Shown: positions 8,669-18,379 of the stretch, piece after piece | Layout of the letters: the number at the start of each line of letters is the position of its first letter | Position numbering within the stretch: position 1 is the stretch's first letter | From: Snodgrassella alvi | GTDB taxonomy: Bacteria > Pseudomonadota > Gammaproteobacteria > Burkholderiales > Neisseriaceae | Direction: 5' to 3' | DNA length: 64,000 nt | NCBI RefSeq assembly: GCF_002777425.1 | Contig: NZ_MDVC01000091.1 | Span: forward strand, 1-64,000 | Position numbers and translations under genes: made by a program | Notes under the pieces: model-generated | Told to the model about the DNA's origin: nothing | Database searches by the model: none | Seen by the model: the letters and a program-made list of their open reading frames with translations, nothing else

Positions 8669-8989
8669 CATTGTCTGTTATTACGAATAATTTATATGTA
8701 TGGCATTCAGAATAAAATACTTTTTTGCCCACTTAGATAAATGGTAGTGTTTAATCAGCTATTTATACTCAAAGTAAATGTTGCCAGTATGCATGCTGGT
8801 CATTAACAGGCCGGCACTTCATTTGTCGCAGGTAAGGCTGTGACAGATTATTCAGTTCTAGCCAAGTTTAACCTTATCTCGAAGACAGCAACCGGTTTGT
8901 GTGGACCGAACATAAATTATCTTCCTAATAGCTGAAAAGCCTGTAGCGTACCTCTGCCGACCATTTTTTATATCAGCCGGTATTTATAT
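8669..8989. other. Non-coding stretch, nothing recognised
   Basis: About 320 bp with no open frame of coding character on either strand. It separates the small secreted protein gene from the convergent MAPEG gene. Confidence 0.5.
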
Positions 8990-9373
8990 TCAGATGGCGG
9001 CGATATATAGGGCGATGATACACAAAACGCCAAATCCCCAGATGCAGGAGCGGGCAAAGGATTTGTCGTTGATATAGCAGTAAAAATAACCCAGACGACT
9101 AAGGATAAATAGGACGCTCCAGAAATTGATGGTGAACTGGGCAGCATTTTCGGTTACATGGGCTATAATGACAGCGGCAGCGAATGGGGCAAAAATTTCA
9201 TAACCATTTTGCTGAGCAGCATTAGCGCGTGCAGCTTTGCCGTCAGCTTTAGCCAGAAATTCACGTGGCTGATGATTGTCGTCGGAGCCAAAACCACCAC
9301 TTTTTTTAGCATAGGAAGCGGCAATCCACGGCAGGAGCATAGCAATTAAAACACACCAGTAAGCAAGAGTCAT
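8990..9373 (-). CDS. MAPEG family inner-membrane protein
   Basis: The 127-aa protein resembles bacterial members of the MAPEG family (membrane-associated proteins in eicosanoid and glutathione metabolism). There is an N-terminal transmembrane helix (about 4-22), a hydrophilic loop with the Asn/Glu-rich stretch RANAAQQNGYEIFAPFAAAV, and further helices at about 58-75, 82-100 and 108-126 with LSRLGYFYCYINDK. Bacterial members are often glutathione-transferase-like, but roles are mostly unproven. It is divergent from pgk. Confidence 0.82.
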   Translation of the reverse strand: MTLAYWCVLIAMLLPWIAASYAKKSGGFGSDDNHQPREFLAKADGKAARANAAQQNGYEIFAPFAAAVIIAHVTENAAQFTINFWSVLFILSRLGYFYCYINDKSFARSCIWGFGVLCIIALYIAAI

Positions 9374-9615
9374 ATATTTTTCCTATTTGTGTTGTGGTTG
9401 TGTTGAGATAAGTTATAAATATAGATGGGTGGAAATCATAACGATCTTGTTTCTGACTTTACCCTATGAGTAAATTATAAGATAATTTAAAGTTTTTCAA
9501 GTTTTTTGTGGTTTATAACTATTTTATCTGTTTGATGCGCTGATAATGTGGTCATCTAGCAAGTATGGGGCAGTATGGCGATTTTGTTGGCGTTTTTCGT
9601 TTCAGGAACTCTACC

Positions 9616-10791
9616 ATGTTGTTTAAAAAGTTGGCTGATCAGGATGTGTCTGGTAAGACTGTCGTGATTCGGGTGGACATGAATGTGCCTATTAAAGATG
9701 GTGTCATTATTGATGATACGCGCATTCGTGCTTCGTTGGCCTCAATTCGTTATTGTTTACAGCAGGGCGCAGCGGTGGTGGTGCTGACGCATTTGGGGCG
9801 GCCGAAAGCGGGTGCGCCCAAACCGGAAGACAGTGTAGCGCCGTTAGCTCAACGTCTAGGAGAATTGCTGGGGCAGCGTGTTAGGGTAATGGAAGACTGG
9901 CGTGAGCATAAACCGCAATTGCAAGCAGCTGAGGTGGTGATGCTGCCTAATGTGCGCTTGAATATCGGCGAAAAAGAAAATGACCATGCTCTGGCTGCTG
10001 CTTATGCGGCCTTGGGTGATGTGTATGTTAATGATGCTTTTGGTACGGCGCATCGTGCTGAAGCTTCCACCGCAGCCGTGGCTGCTGCGGCACCATTAGC
10101 CTGTGCTGGCATGCTGCTAACAGCAGAATTGGAAGCGTTGACTCATGCGGTGCAGAATCCGCAGGCGCCGGTAGTGGCTATTGTGGGGGGCAGTAAAGTT
10201 TCTACTAAGCTGACTATTCTGGAAAGTCTGGCAGATAAGGTTGACCATTTAATTGTTGGTGGCGGAATTGCTAATACATTTTTGCTAGCACAAGGTCTGC
10301 CTATTGGGCAGTCCCTGGCTGAAACTGATCTGGTGGAAAATGCACGGCAGATTATGGCCAAAATAGCGGCCAAGGGCGGCAATATTCCTTTACCAACTGA
10401 TGTGGTGGTAGCCAAACGTTTTGCTGCGGATGCGCCTGCTGAAATCAAAAATGTAGCGGATGTGGCCGCGGATGATATGATTCTGGATATTGGCCCGCAA
10501 TCGGCGCAAAGGCTGGCACATATGATGAAAACAGCCAAAACCATTGTATGGAATGGGCCGGTAGGGGTATTTGAGTTTGCTTCATTTGCGCAGGGTACTA
10601 AGGTGCTGGCCGAGGCAATTGCGCAGAGTGATGCTTATTCGATTGCCGGTGGTGGGGATACGCTGGCGGCTATTGCTCAGTTTGGTGTTACTGACGACAT
10701 CAGTTATATCAGTACTGGAGGCGGGGCGTTTCTGGAATTTCTTGAAGGTAAGACTTTGCCGGCCGTAGCAGCGTTAACTGCTCGTGCCTAA
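9616..10791 (+). CDS. pgk: Phosphoglycerate kinase
   Basis: The 391-aa enzyme transfers phosphate between 1,3-bisphosphoglycerate and ADP in glycolysis/gluconeogenesis. It shows [14 protein letters not shown] (residues about 14-27), [50 protein letters not shown] and the nucleotide loop [16 protein letters not shown] 9616 fits the family start and follows aggaa. An upstream in-frame ATG at 9565 would add 17 atypical residues. It stands alone with its own terminator. Confidence 0.96.
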   Translation: MLFKKLADQDVSGKTVVIRVDMNVPIKDGVIIDDTRIRASLASIRYCLQQGAAVVVLTHLGRPKAGAPKPEDSVAPLAQRLGELLGQRVRVMEDWREHKPQLQAAEVVMLPNVRLNIGEKENDHALAAAYAALGDVYVNDAFGTAHRAEASTAAVAAAAPLACAGMLLTAELEALTHAVQNPQAPVVAIVGGSKVSTKLTILESLADKVDHLIVGGGIANTFLLAQGLPIGQSLAETDLVENARQIMAKIAAKGGNIPLPTDVVVAKRFAADAPAEIKNVADVAADDMILDIGPQSAQRLAHMMKTAKTIVWNGPVGVFEFASFAQGTKVLAEAIAQSDAYSIAGGGDTLAAIAQFGVTDDISYISTGGGAFLEFLEGKTLPAVAALTARA

Positions 10792-10836
10792 TCCTTAACA
10801 AAATTTGCTGGCATTATTGTGGTGTCATTGATTCTG

Positions 10837-10870
10837 GCGAAATCGCTATATATAGCGATTTCGCTTTTTT
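10837..10870 (+). terminator. Rho-independent terminator after pgk
   Basis: gcgaaatcgctata (10837-10850) is followed directly by its inverse tatagcgatttcgc (10851-10864) and then six T. Confidence 0.93.
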
Positions 10871-11402
10871 CTTACCTGTTAGTCTGGGTTTGAATGAACT
10901 AGCAGACGAGATGAGTGCGCTTTGTGGTTAAAATTTTATTTTGATATAAATGATGTAATCAGGGATTAATTTTTCTGCATAAGTTTAATCATTATCAGCT
11001 ATATCTGTATTTATTCTGCTGCTAAGTGGTTTGGCACTTGGCTATGGCGGGATTAGGTTGTTGACGCTGTTAATCTGGGCATGGATGCTTAGGGGCTGAC
11101 TTACTGGATACGAATAATGGCATCTGCGTAAGGAGGATATCAAAACCGTTAAGGATTATGTGGTGATTTCTGCCGCAAGTATCAATCACATGTGATTGCT
11201 TATGTGTTACCGGATAAAAAGTAAATCTGGCTGGCAGGATAAAGACAAATATCTTTTAGGGGACTATTTTGTTTTCTGAAGAAATGAAATAGGGTTGTTT
11301 ACTAATTTATTGCATTTATATTCCTGTTTTTACATTGGTTTATGGAATACTGATAGACAACGATGTAATGTATCGTTTACTGAAATAACAAGGAGTTGTG
11401 TT
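10871..11402. other. Intergenic region, possibly with a gene remnant
   Basis: No intact gene. Near 11160-11224 a plus-strand frame ends CRKYQSHVIAYVLPDKK followed by a stop, which reads like the tail of a lost protein but is too short to identify. The last 100 bp should hold the promoter of the downstream LTXXQ gene. Confidence 0.3.
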
Positions 11403-11906
11403 ATGAAAACTATTACCAGTGTAGTAACGCTTGCTGCTTTGTCTTCTATGAATATGGGTGCTTTTGCCGCTGTCACAACAACAGCACAACCGACTGCGGT
11501 AATGACTGAAACGGTAGTGGTACAGGAACAGACGCCGGTTCATGGTCTAGTAAATCCTCATTCAATTTTACCGCAGTTAAATTTGAGTACTCAGCAGAAG
11601 GCGCTGGTGCAGAAAATTGACCATCAATATGCTAGTCGGCGTCCGCTTATGAGTAATGAAAATCGCCAGACTTTGGCTAATCTGCGTCAGGAACGCAAAA
11701 ATCTAGTACTGAGCAAGTTGTTTGATGATGCTAGAGCTAAAAATATGATTGCGCAAGAACAGCATATCTGGGCACAACAGCAACAGGCACGTGCAGACTA
11801 TGATTTTTTACAACTTAAACGTGAACATGATATCTATCAGATTCTGACGCCAAAACAGCAACAGCAGTACTGGCGTTTGCGCCAGCAGCAGAAACTGATG
11901 TACTAA
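11403..11906 (+). CDS. Periplasmic LTXXQ (CpxP/Spy-like) protein
   Basis: The 167-aa product has a signal peptide (residues 1-21, ending GAFAA) and a helical, Gln-rich mature part. Two motifs resemble the LTxxQ repeats of CpxP/Spy: LNLSTQQKALVQKI (about 58-71) and the C-terminal LTPKQQQQYWRL (about 149-160). This family comprises periplasmic chaperones or envelope-stress modulators. ATG 11403 follows aaggag at ideal spacing. A longer upstream open frame (from 11295) would precede the signal peptide and is rejected. A terminator follows closely. No Cpx-type kinase or regulator is nearby. Confidence 0.72.
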   Translation: MKTITSVVTLAALSSMNMGAFAAVTTTAQPTAVMTETVVVQEQTPVHGLVNPHSILPQLNLSTQQKALVQKIDHQYASRRPLMSNENRQTLANLRQERKNLVLSKLFDDARAKNMIAQEQHIWAQQQQARADYDFLQLKREHDIYQILTPKQQQQYWRLRQQQKLMY

Positions 11907-11951
11907 GATTACAGTAATTTTCTGTTTCTGTAGGTTGAATTTGTCATTTCT

Positions 11952-11975
11952 AACCCCGGCAGCCGGGGTTTTTGT
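11952..11975 (+). terminator. Rho-independent terminator
   Basis: aaccccggc pairs with gccggggtt (11952-11970) and is followed by TTTTTG. It closes the LTXXQ gene. Confidence 0.88.
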
Positions 11976-12003
11976 TTGCACTGGCAGCGAATACGAGACC
12001 TTA

Positions 12004-12590
12004 TCAGAAACGTATCTGTGCCCTTGCCCACACAGGGTATGGCCTCATTCATTAACTCGGTATTCTTGTATTGAGTATGTGTCGAAATCGTAGGCAGATG
12101 TGTTTACTTTTTCAGCATAGGTTTTGTTAAAGACATTGTCGATGTCAATTTACACTAGTGTATTTTTGTTGGCTTTCCAGGCTACATTTAAGGCCAGTGT
12201 GCCAAAGGCGCTATTTTGGCCTAAATCTATGCGCCGGCGATATTATCCTGATTTCTAGCATAGCGGTGCTGGCGAGTACAAACTGGTCGTTTGCGGTAAT
12301 CAGCAGGCGCGAACCACCAAGGCCACGCAGCAGGGGATCGCCAGAAATATCACCCTTGCGGATAACGCTCATTCTCGCAATGGATTTAAGTAAATCAACG
12401 CCGTCAGAGACTAAAAAGCGGCTTTTGGGTCAATTACGTCGAAACTCGGTGTATTCTGCTTCGAGGCAACAATGACAACCGGCCTTAATTCAGCTGTGTG
12501 GTCTTCAGAAATGGCTGCCTGTGCTTGAGCGGTGTTAGAAAGGCACAACTAGGCAAGGAAGACGAGACAGCAGTCACGATAATGTATGGG
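12004..12590 (-). pseudogene. Decayed TonB-dependent copper receptor (OprC/NosA-like) with large internal deletion
   Basis: No intact ORF exists, but minus-strand fragments spell the two ends of a TonB-dependent receptor. The 5' part gives AQAAISEDHTAELRPVVIVA and, after a frameshift, SDGVDLLKSIARMSVIRKGD then DPLLRGLGGSRLLITAND, the plug domain of copper receptors. The 3' part gives SAFGTLALNVAWKANKNTLV, IDNVFNKTYAEKV and, after a one-base frameshift, LWARAQIRF with the terminal Phe typical of beta-barrel proteins (stop at 12004-12006). About 500 central codons are missing. In-frame stops and frameshifts confirm decay. Confidence 0.82.
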
Positions 12591-12695
12591 AAGTGCCTGA
12601 ACGAATGGGATAATGTGATTTATTATATATTAATTAATAAAAACAAATATTTAAATAGTTTGTATGGGTGGGTCAAATAATACTGACAGGCCTGT

Positions 12696-14012
12696 TCAGG
12701 TCGTTAGCCACTGAGAGAGAATATAAATAATCAGACCGATGCAGCCGCCTACCAGTGTGCCGTTGATGCGGATAAACTGTAAATCGCGGCCAACACTCAG
12801 TTCGAGTTTATCGACCATCTGTTTGCTGTCCCAGCTTTTCACTTTATCAGCGATAAACTGGCTGACGCGATTTTTGTATTGGCGGATGGTAAACCGTGCA
12901 CACAGGGTAATGCGGGTATCCAGCCGGCGCATAAATTGCGGATATTGGCTGGCCTGTTGCTGCATATGGGCACACAGGCGTGTGAGTTGTTGTTGCCACC
13001 ACGAGTTGCTCTGGCTGGTGTCATATTCACTCCAGCCAACAAAACTATCCCATAAATCCATGATGCTTTGCTGCAATGCGGCTGAATGCAGCATTTGCTC
13101 CCGTCCGGCCGCAAGACGCTGGTGCCAGTGCGGGTTGCGGCGTAACTGGCGTTCGGTGACCAAAAGTTGTTTGCGACAGGCACGCCAGAAAGCATGTTGC
13201 GGATTGGCCAGTACAGCATCTATATAGGAGTCTGCCCAGTTGAGTGCTTTGCTGGCTACCCAGTCGTCAATCTGGGCAGTAAGGGTAGTTTTCAGTGATG
13301 CTTTGAGCTTATCCCATGTATTGGGGTCGGTTTTTTCGATTTTACCCACCCATGACAGCAGGCTTTTTTCAAGCTGGTCACGTGTTTGCTCATTTTGCAG
13401 CCACTGGCGCACTTGCAGTAACAGGGTGCGTAACAGTAATGTGTCGATACCCTGTTTATGAATTAACACTAAGATATTGGCCAGCGTCCTGCCCAGACGG
13501 GCGCCGCTGTACTGATGGTTGAGAAGCTGGCTACAGAATCTGGCGACATCCCTGGCGGTGGCGGTACGCAATAGCAGTGGAATCTGGCGGATGAGAACAG
13601 GTAACCATTGTTGCTGGTTGTGCGGGTCAACCAGCCATTGCAGTGCTTTGCTGGCTGGATGCAGGCGATAGACACGGCTGGCAATGGCTTTATCCTGCAA
13701 GAAATTATTTTCGATAAAGCGCCCGAGTTCATCGGCAATTTTGTCCTGCTTTTGCGGCAGAATGGCCGTATGTGGAATAGGCAGGCCTAGCGGGTGGCGA
13801 AACAGTGCGCTTACTGCAAACCAATCAGCCAGCGCACCCACCATTGCTGCTTCGGCAAAGGCTTTCAGATAGGCCAGTGCCGGATATTGTTTTTGCCACA
13901 GGCAGCTTATGACAAATAGTACACAGGCTGTTAGCAGCAGACTGGTCGCCAGTAAGCGCATCCGGCGCAAACGCTGGCGTTGCTGAAAGCTGATAACGGT
14001 GGCGGTGGACAT
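12696..14012 (-). CDS. DUF445 family membrane protein
   Basis: This 438-aa protein matches DUF445 (YjiN-like). Two hydrophobic helices lie near the N-terminus (about 19-40 and 46-70), with the signature AAMVGALADWFAVSALFRHP and LPIPHTAILPQKQDKIAD. A long Gln/Arg-rich helical region follows, and a C-terminal hydrophobic helix (about 418-437) ends the protein with RINGTLVGGCIGLIIYILSQ. The role is unknown; members are inner-membrane proteins. The TonB receptor remnant lies downstream. I see no operon partner. Confidence 0.85.
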   Translation of the reverse strand: MSTATVISFQQRQRLRRMRLLATSLLLTACVLFVISCLWQKQYPALAYLKAFAEAAMVGALADWFAVSALFRHPLGLPIPHTAILPQKQDKIADELGRFIENNFLQDKAIASRVYRLHPASKALQWLVDPHNQQQWLPVLIRQIPLLLRTATARDVARFCSQLLNHQYSGARLGRTLANILVLIHKQGIDTLLLRTLLLQVRQWLQNEQTRDQLEKSLLSWVGKIEKTDPNTWDKLKASLKTTLTAQIDDWVASKALNWADSYIDAVLANPQHAFWRACRKQLLVTERQLRRNPHWHQRLAAGREQMLHSAALQQSIMDLWDSFVGWSEYDTSQSNSWWQQQLTRLCAHMQQQASQYPQFMRRLDTRITLCARFTIRQYKNRVSQFIADKVKSWDSKQMVDKLELSVGRDLQFIRINGTLVGGCIGLIIYILSQWLTT

Positions 14013-14297
14013 GGTAATCGGTTTGGTTCAGCCAGGAGTAAATGTATCAGTACCTGAGCTTAGCGGCTAATTGCGATTCATGCTGGCCTGATTTCCTGAA
14101 TTTTACGACACGATGAGAATATAAATATTAATATCAATACCTGATTTTCAATTGTATTTGTGCCATAAGAAAGTAGCCAGACATATACATTTATGTGAGA
14201 GAAAATAGACGGGGGCAGAGTCTACAGCTATTCCTTTAGCCAGATACTTATGGCACCGGCTGCGGTGATGCGGTTATTTCAGACAGTACGAAATAAT
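14013..14297. other. Intergenic region
   Basis: About 285 bp between two minus-strand genes. No terminator or coding signal stands out. Confidence 0.4.
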
Positions 14298-14699
14298 TCA
14301 GACAGGTGTCTGCGAGGTATGGCGTTTATATTGCCACCATTTGAACGCATAGCCGCCAATCACCGGAATCAGGGCATAAATAATCAGTGCTGGCCAGCTA
14401 CCATACCAGTGTACCAGTTTGGTGATGCTGCTATCACTATTGAAAATAATTTCGGCTGAGCAGTGATAAATGGCACGCCACCAGCACATAACCAGTAAAC
14501 CCAGAAACAGCGGCCAGATGTTGCGGGTACGACCACGCTGCCACAATAGGAAAAACACCAGTGCCCACACCAGCGTTAGGGTAGTTACCAGTAAACCTGT
14601 ATCAGTAGGCAGTTGCAGATAGCGGCAGATGATAAAGGTGATAGCGACCCAGATGCCGGCGAGTACGGCCATGATAAATTCTTCGGGTTTGTTTAGCAT
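14298..14699 (-). CDS. Small polytopic membrane protein of unknown function
   Basis: The 133-aa protein has about four transmembrane helices (roughly 9-28, 38-55, 61-78 and 98-118) and a short charged C-terminus. I do not recognise a family. The start codon follows ggaag at proper spacing. It lies 50 bp downstream of recB on the same strand, so it may be transcribed with recCB, though nothing links its function to recombination. Confidence 0.6.
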   Translation of the reverse strand: MLNKPEEFIMAVLAGIWVAITFIICRYLQLPTDTGLLVTTLTLVWALVFFLLWQRGRTRNIWPLFLGLLVMCWWRAIYHCSAEIIFNSDSSITKLVHWYGSWPALIIYALIPVIGGYAFKWWQYKRHTSQTPV

Positions 14700-14752
14700 G
14701 CTGTTGCTTCCTTAGCGAAAATGCGGCAATGACTGTCAATATACCGCAGCTA

Positions 14753-17700
14753 TTATGCTTTGTCATGTTCTACCAGCCACGGCATCAGGCTGCTGGTGTC
14801 TATGTCCCATTTCCAGATACCATGCTGGTTGTGCGGATTGAGGCCGCGCAGAAAAAGATAACGTACGCTGATGCTGGCCGGCAGTTGCTGGTGGCTGTGC
14901 AGGAAACGTGCACAGGCAATGCTGTAAATCAGTGCCTGAAGGTAATAGTGATGTTTGGCAATGGCCGCATCCATGTTTTCCTGTGCATAGTCGGCCAGAC
15001 GATTGCCCAGATGGTTGGATTTGTAATCAATCACATATACCTGTCCGTGAATGTCTTCGCCCAAAAGGTCGATGGCGCCGTTGATAAAGCCGTTAACGGT
15101 GGCAAAATCCAGCTCCTGTACTGCCTGAATGCAACACGCCGGCAGCCCGGAGGCACGGGCAAACCACTGTTGTAAATCTGCGATATTGAAATCGGCAACA
15201 TGCAGCATGAAGTTCATTTCTGCCACCCGTTGCTGCACTGGCAGGGTGGCGATGGTGGTGTGTGCTGACAGCGGACACTGGCGCACAGCATCGGTGAGTG
15301 CCTGCATGGTGCTGCCATGCTCGCTGTCAAAACCGTAACGCACCAGACAGTCCAGTATATGCGCCTGTTCAGCCGCACTGGCTGGCTGGCTGAATTCAGT
15401 CTGCTCCAGTATGGCATGCAGACACAGACCGGCGTTAATACCGCGTTCGAATGCCAGTAGGGCAGTTTCGGCTTCAGTGCTGGTATTTAATGGCTGTATT
15501 TGCACTTCGGCCAGATCCAGTGCCGGTGCCAGTTTTTCTTCTTCGAGGCTCTGTTCCTGATGACGGTAATCATGCCGGCTCAGGCTGGTAAAGCTGGTAT
15601 AGCGTACGGCGTGAAACGGGCGTGCAGTCAGAGTTAAGGCACGATAAGGCTGTTCGGGAGCATTCTGGGTATGGATGCTGGTGGGCGCTACGCTGCCCTC
15701 ACACCAGTGAAACAGTGACGGGCTGCTATTGGCCAGACAGGTTTGCCATGCTGCGCGCAGGGTACTGGGCAGATGTTTTTTATGGGTTTGCTGCCAGAAT
15801 AGCTGTGATTCTTCCAGCGTACCTTCTGGCTGGCCATCCAGCAGCCACGCCATGGGATTGGTAGCGGTGCTGTTGCAGGCGGCCGTGTACAGAACCAGTT
15901 GTTCGCGCGCACGGGTAAAGGCTACATAATACAGGCGCAGGCTCTCGGCCATGCTTTCGCGTGCCAGCTCTTCACGGTCGCTATCGCTGAGCAGGTCATT
16001 GGCAATCAGTTCGACATTATCCTGCTGGTGCAGGCGTTGCCAGCGCTCCTGATTTTTAACGGCCTGTTTGCCGTCCCATGCAAATGGACAGAATACCACC
16101 GGATATTCCAGCCCCTTGGACGCGTGCATGGTTACAATTTTCACCAGTGCTTCGTCACTTTCCAGCCGCAGCAGGTAGTTTTCATTGGCCGGACGCTCAT
16201 TGCTGATGGCGCTGGCTAGCCAGCCCAGCAGGGCATTGGCGGTAGGCAGCGTTTGTTCAGCATCGGCCAGTAGCTCGGCCAGTTGCCACAGATTGGTCAG
16301 GCTGCGTTCATTGCGCTGGCTGAGCAGTCTGGTTTCCATGCCGGTCTGGCTGGTAAACCACTGTATGGCGGTATAAATGCCATACTGCTGCCATTGCTCA
16401 CGTGTTTGCAGTGCTAGCTGAATCCATTCGCTCAGCGTATTTTCATTCTGGTTCAGTTCTGCCAGTTGCGCCGCTGTCCAGCCAAACAGCACACCGCCAA
16501 GGATAAAACGCAGGGTTTCGGTACGCTGTGGTTGCAGCCAGAAGCGTAACAGTGCCATCACAGCCTGTGCTTCAGTACTGGCAAAAACCGACTGGTTGCC
16601 AAGAGAGACACTCATAATGCCACAGCGTTTCAGCGCACTGGCAATCATGCTGCCTTCATTGTGTGAGTGCACCAGTACAGCAATATCACCGGCCTGTAAT
16701 GGCCGATTACCCAGTTGCAGTTCGCCGCGCATACCCTGATTAATCATGTCCGCGATTTCATAAGCACAACATTCGGCAGCACGTACCCGCAGGCTGTCCT
16801 TGTTGGGGATAATTTCTTCGTCTTTGTCGTTAACCTCAATCTGCTCAGGCAGCCAGCGCACCACCACCGCCGGCACGACAGTGCTGTTTTGGCTGGTATG
16901 CAGACGGTTATCTGCTGCTTGTGCCTGTACCGGTGGATAATCAATGCCTTCGAGAATGAATGGCCGCTGCTTGCCACTGAATAAATGGCCAATTGCCTGT
17001 ACCAGCGCCTGATGACTGCGGTAATTGGTGGTGAGAGTATAGCGCTGCTGTGGTGGGGTATCGGCGGCGGCACGCAGATAGGCGTGAATGTCGGCGCCGC
17101 GAAAGCGATAAATGGCCTGTTTCGGGTCGCCCACCATGATGAGCGGTCGGTTCTGTGCGGCAAACGCGGTTTTGAAAATCCGATATTGTAGCGGGTCGGT
17201 GTCCTGACATTCATCTACTAACGCAATCTGCCAGGTTTGTGCCAGCGCAGCGGCCAGAGTTTCTGCCATCGGATTATCCGCAGACAGCGCCATGCCTACA
17301 TCAGCGAGTAAATCATCATAACTGCGCTGGTGACTATTACGCCGGTGTTCTTGTAAACACTGGCGCACATGGTTAAAGCAGTCTAGCTGTAATTGCAGCA
17401 CTACGCTGTTTTCTGCTGCCTGCATGGCGCTGGCTGTGTCTGCCAGCTCGGCCAGCAAAGCAACTTTAGCTACCAGCTCATTATTGAGAATTTGATTTTT
17501 TTTGGTTTTTTCGTGTAATTGAGCTGCGGCCAGTTTGGCACATCTTTCCAGTGTAGTTGCTGAAAAGGTCTGATAGCTGGCAGTGTTGTCCACAGCCTGT
17601 TGCAGTTCGCAGAAAAGTTGCTGATAGCTTTTTTGGACGTAAGATTTACCATTGAGTTGCGGATATAACTGCCAGAATGCATCCTGAATACTGCTGAAAT

Positions 17701-18379
17701 GGGTACAGACTGTTTGCCATGCTTGCTGCCAGTTGTCATTAATGGCCGCCATGTCTACAGCAGGTGGCTGGCGTAGCTGTAAATCAGCCACGCCGCAATG
17801 CCTCCCCATTTCCTGCATAAGTCGGGCAGGGGTGAGTTTATTTGCTACAGCCAGCGTAGCCATGCGGCTGTTATTGCTTACCTGCCGGCGCCAGAAATCT
17901 TCAGCAAAGCGGCACAACAGTTCCGGGTCGGTATCTATGGTTTCAGTATCAAATGGTGTCTGGCACAAAAAGGCATAATCAGTGAGTACACGCTGGCAGA
18001 ATCCATGAATAGTATAGACGGCGGCTCGGTCAAACTGGGTAATCGCTGCCTGTAGGCGCAGCATCAAGCTACTGTCGTCATCCTGAGCGCGCGCACTGTC
18101 AATCAACTGTTGCAGTACCGGGTCGTTTTGTTCCGGTGGCAGATTATTTTGCAGCAAGGCCAGTGCCTGATTCAGGCGGGTACGCAGACGGGTTTTCAGC
18201 TCTGCCGTAGCCGCCTTGGTAAAGGTTACGACTAGAATGGCATCAACCGGCAGACGTTCCAGCAATACCAGCCGCGCAAACAGGGCGGCAATGTTGAAAG
18301 TTTTGCCAGTACCGGCAGATGCTTCAATCAGGCTCGTGCCGTGTAAAGGCATGGTAATCGGGTTTAAGGCTTGGCTCAT
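14753..18379 (-). CDS. recB: Exodeoxyribonuclease V beta subunit RecB (helicase-nuclease)
   Basis: This 1208-aa protein is the UvrD-like helicase and nuclease subunit of RecBCD, which resects double-strand breaks. The Walker A motif EASAGTGKTFN lies at about 19-29. Then come VTFTKAATAELKTRL, the Walker B-type VDECQDTDPLQYRIF, GDPKQAIYRFRGADIHAYL, MHASKGLEYPVVF and YVAFTRAREQLVLYTA. The C-terminal nuclease site is GAIDLLGED...VIDYKSN at about 1095-1122. The length matches the family. The start overlaps the recC stop by 4 bp (ATGA), indicating translational coupling. No recD follows. Confidence 0.95.
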   Translation of the reverse strand: MSQALNPITMPLHGTSLIEASAGTGKTFNIAALFARLVLLERLPVDAILVVTFTKAATAELKTRLRTRLNQALALLQNNLPPEQNDPVLQQLIDSARAQDDDSSLMLRLQAAITQFDRAAVYTIHGFCQRVLTDYAFLCQTPFDTETIDTDPELLCRFAEDFWRRQVSNNSRMATLAVANKLTPARLMQEMGRHCGVADLQLRQPPAVDMAAINDNWQQAWQTVCTHFSSIQDAFWQLYPQLNGKSYVQKSYQQLFCELQQAVDNTASYQTFSATTLERCAKLAAAQLHEKTKKNQILNNELVAKVALLAELADTASAMQAAENSVVLQLQLDCFNHVRQCLQEHRRNSHQRSYDDLLADVGMALSADNPMAETLAAALAQTWQIALVDECQDTDPLQYRIFKTAFAAQNRPLIMVGDPKQAIYRFRGADIHAYLRAAADTPPQQRYTLTTNYRSHQALVQAIGHLFSGKQRPFILEGIDYPPVQAQAADNRLHTSQNSTVVPAVVVRWLPEQIEVNDKDEEIIPNKDSLRVRAAECCAYEIADMINQGMRGELQLGNRPLQAGDIAVLVHSHNEGSMIASALKRCGIMSVSLGNQSVFASTEAQAVMALLRFWLQPQRTETLRFILGGVLFGWTAAQLAELNQNENTLSEWIQLALQTREQWQQYGIYTAIQWFTSQTGMETRLLSQRNERSLTNLWQLAELLADAEQTLPTANALLGWLASAISNERPANENYLLRLESDEALVKIVTMHASKGLEYPVVFCPFAWDGKQAVKNQERWQRLHQQDNVELIANDLLSDSDREELARESMAESLRLYYVAFTRAREQLVLYTAACNSTATNPMAWLLDGQPEGTLEESQLFWQQTHKKHLPSTLRAAWQTCLANSSPSLFHWCEGSVAPTSIHTQNAPEQPYRALTLTARPFHAVRYTSFTSLSRHDYRHQEQSLEEEKLAPALDLAEVQIQPLNTSTEAETALLAFERGINAGLCLHAILEQTEFSQPASAAEQAHILDCLVRYGFDSEHGSTMQALTDAVRQCPLSAHTTIATLPVQQRVAEMNFMLHVADFNIADLQQWFARASGLPACCIQAVQELDFATVNGFINGAIDLLGEDIHGQVYVIDYKSNHLGNRLADYAQENMDAAIAKHHYYLQALIYSIACARFLHSHQQLPASISVRYLFLRGLNPHNQHGIWKWDIDTSSLMPWLVEHDKA

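Noticed and set aside
12158-12475. 105-codon plus-strand open frame
   Set aside because: It lies opposite the decayed TonB receptor, whose minus-strand text is recognisable. The plus-strand text is not.
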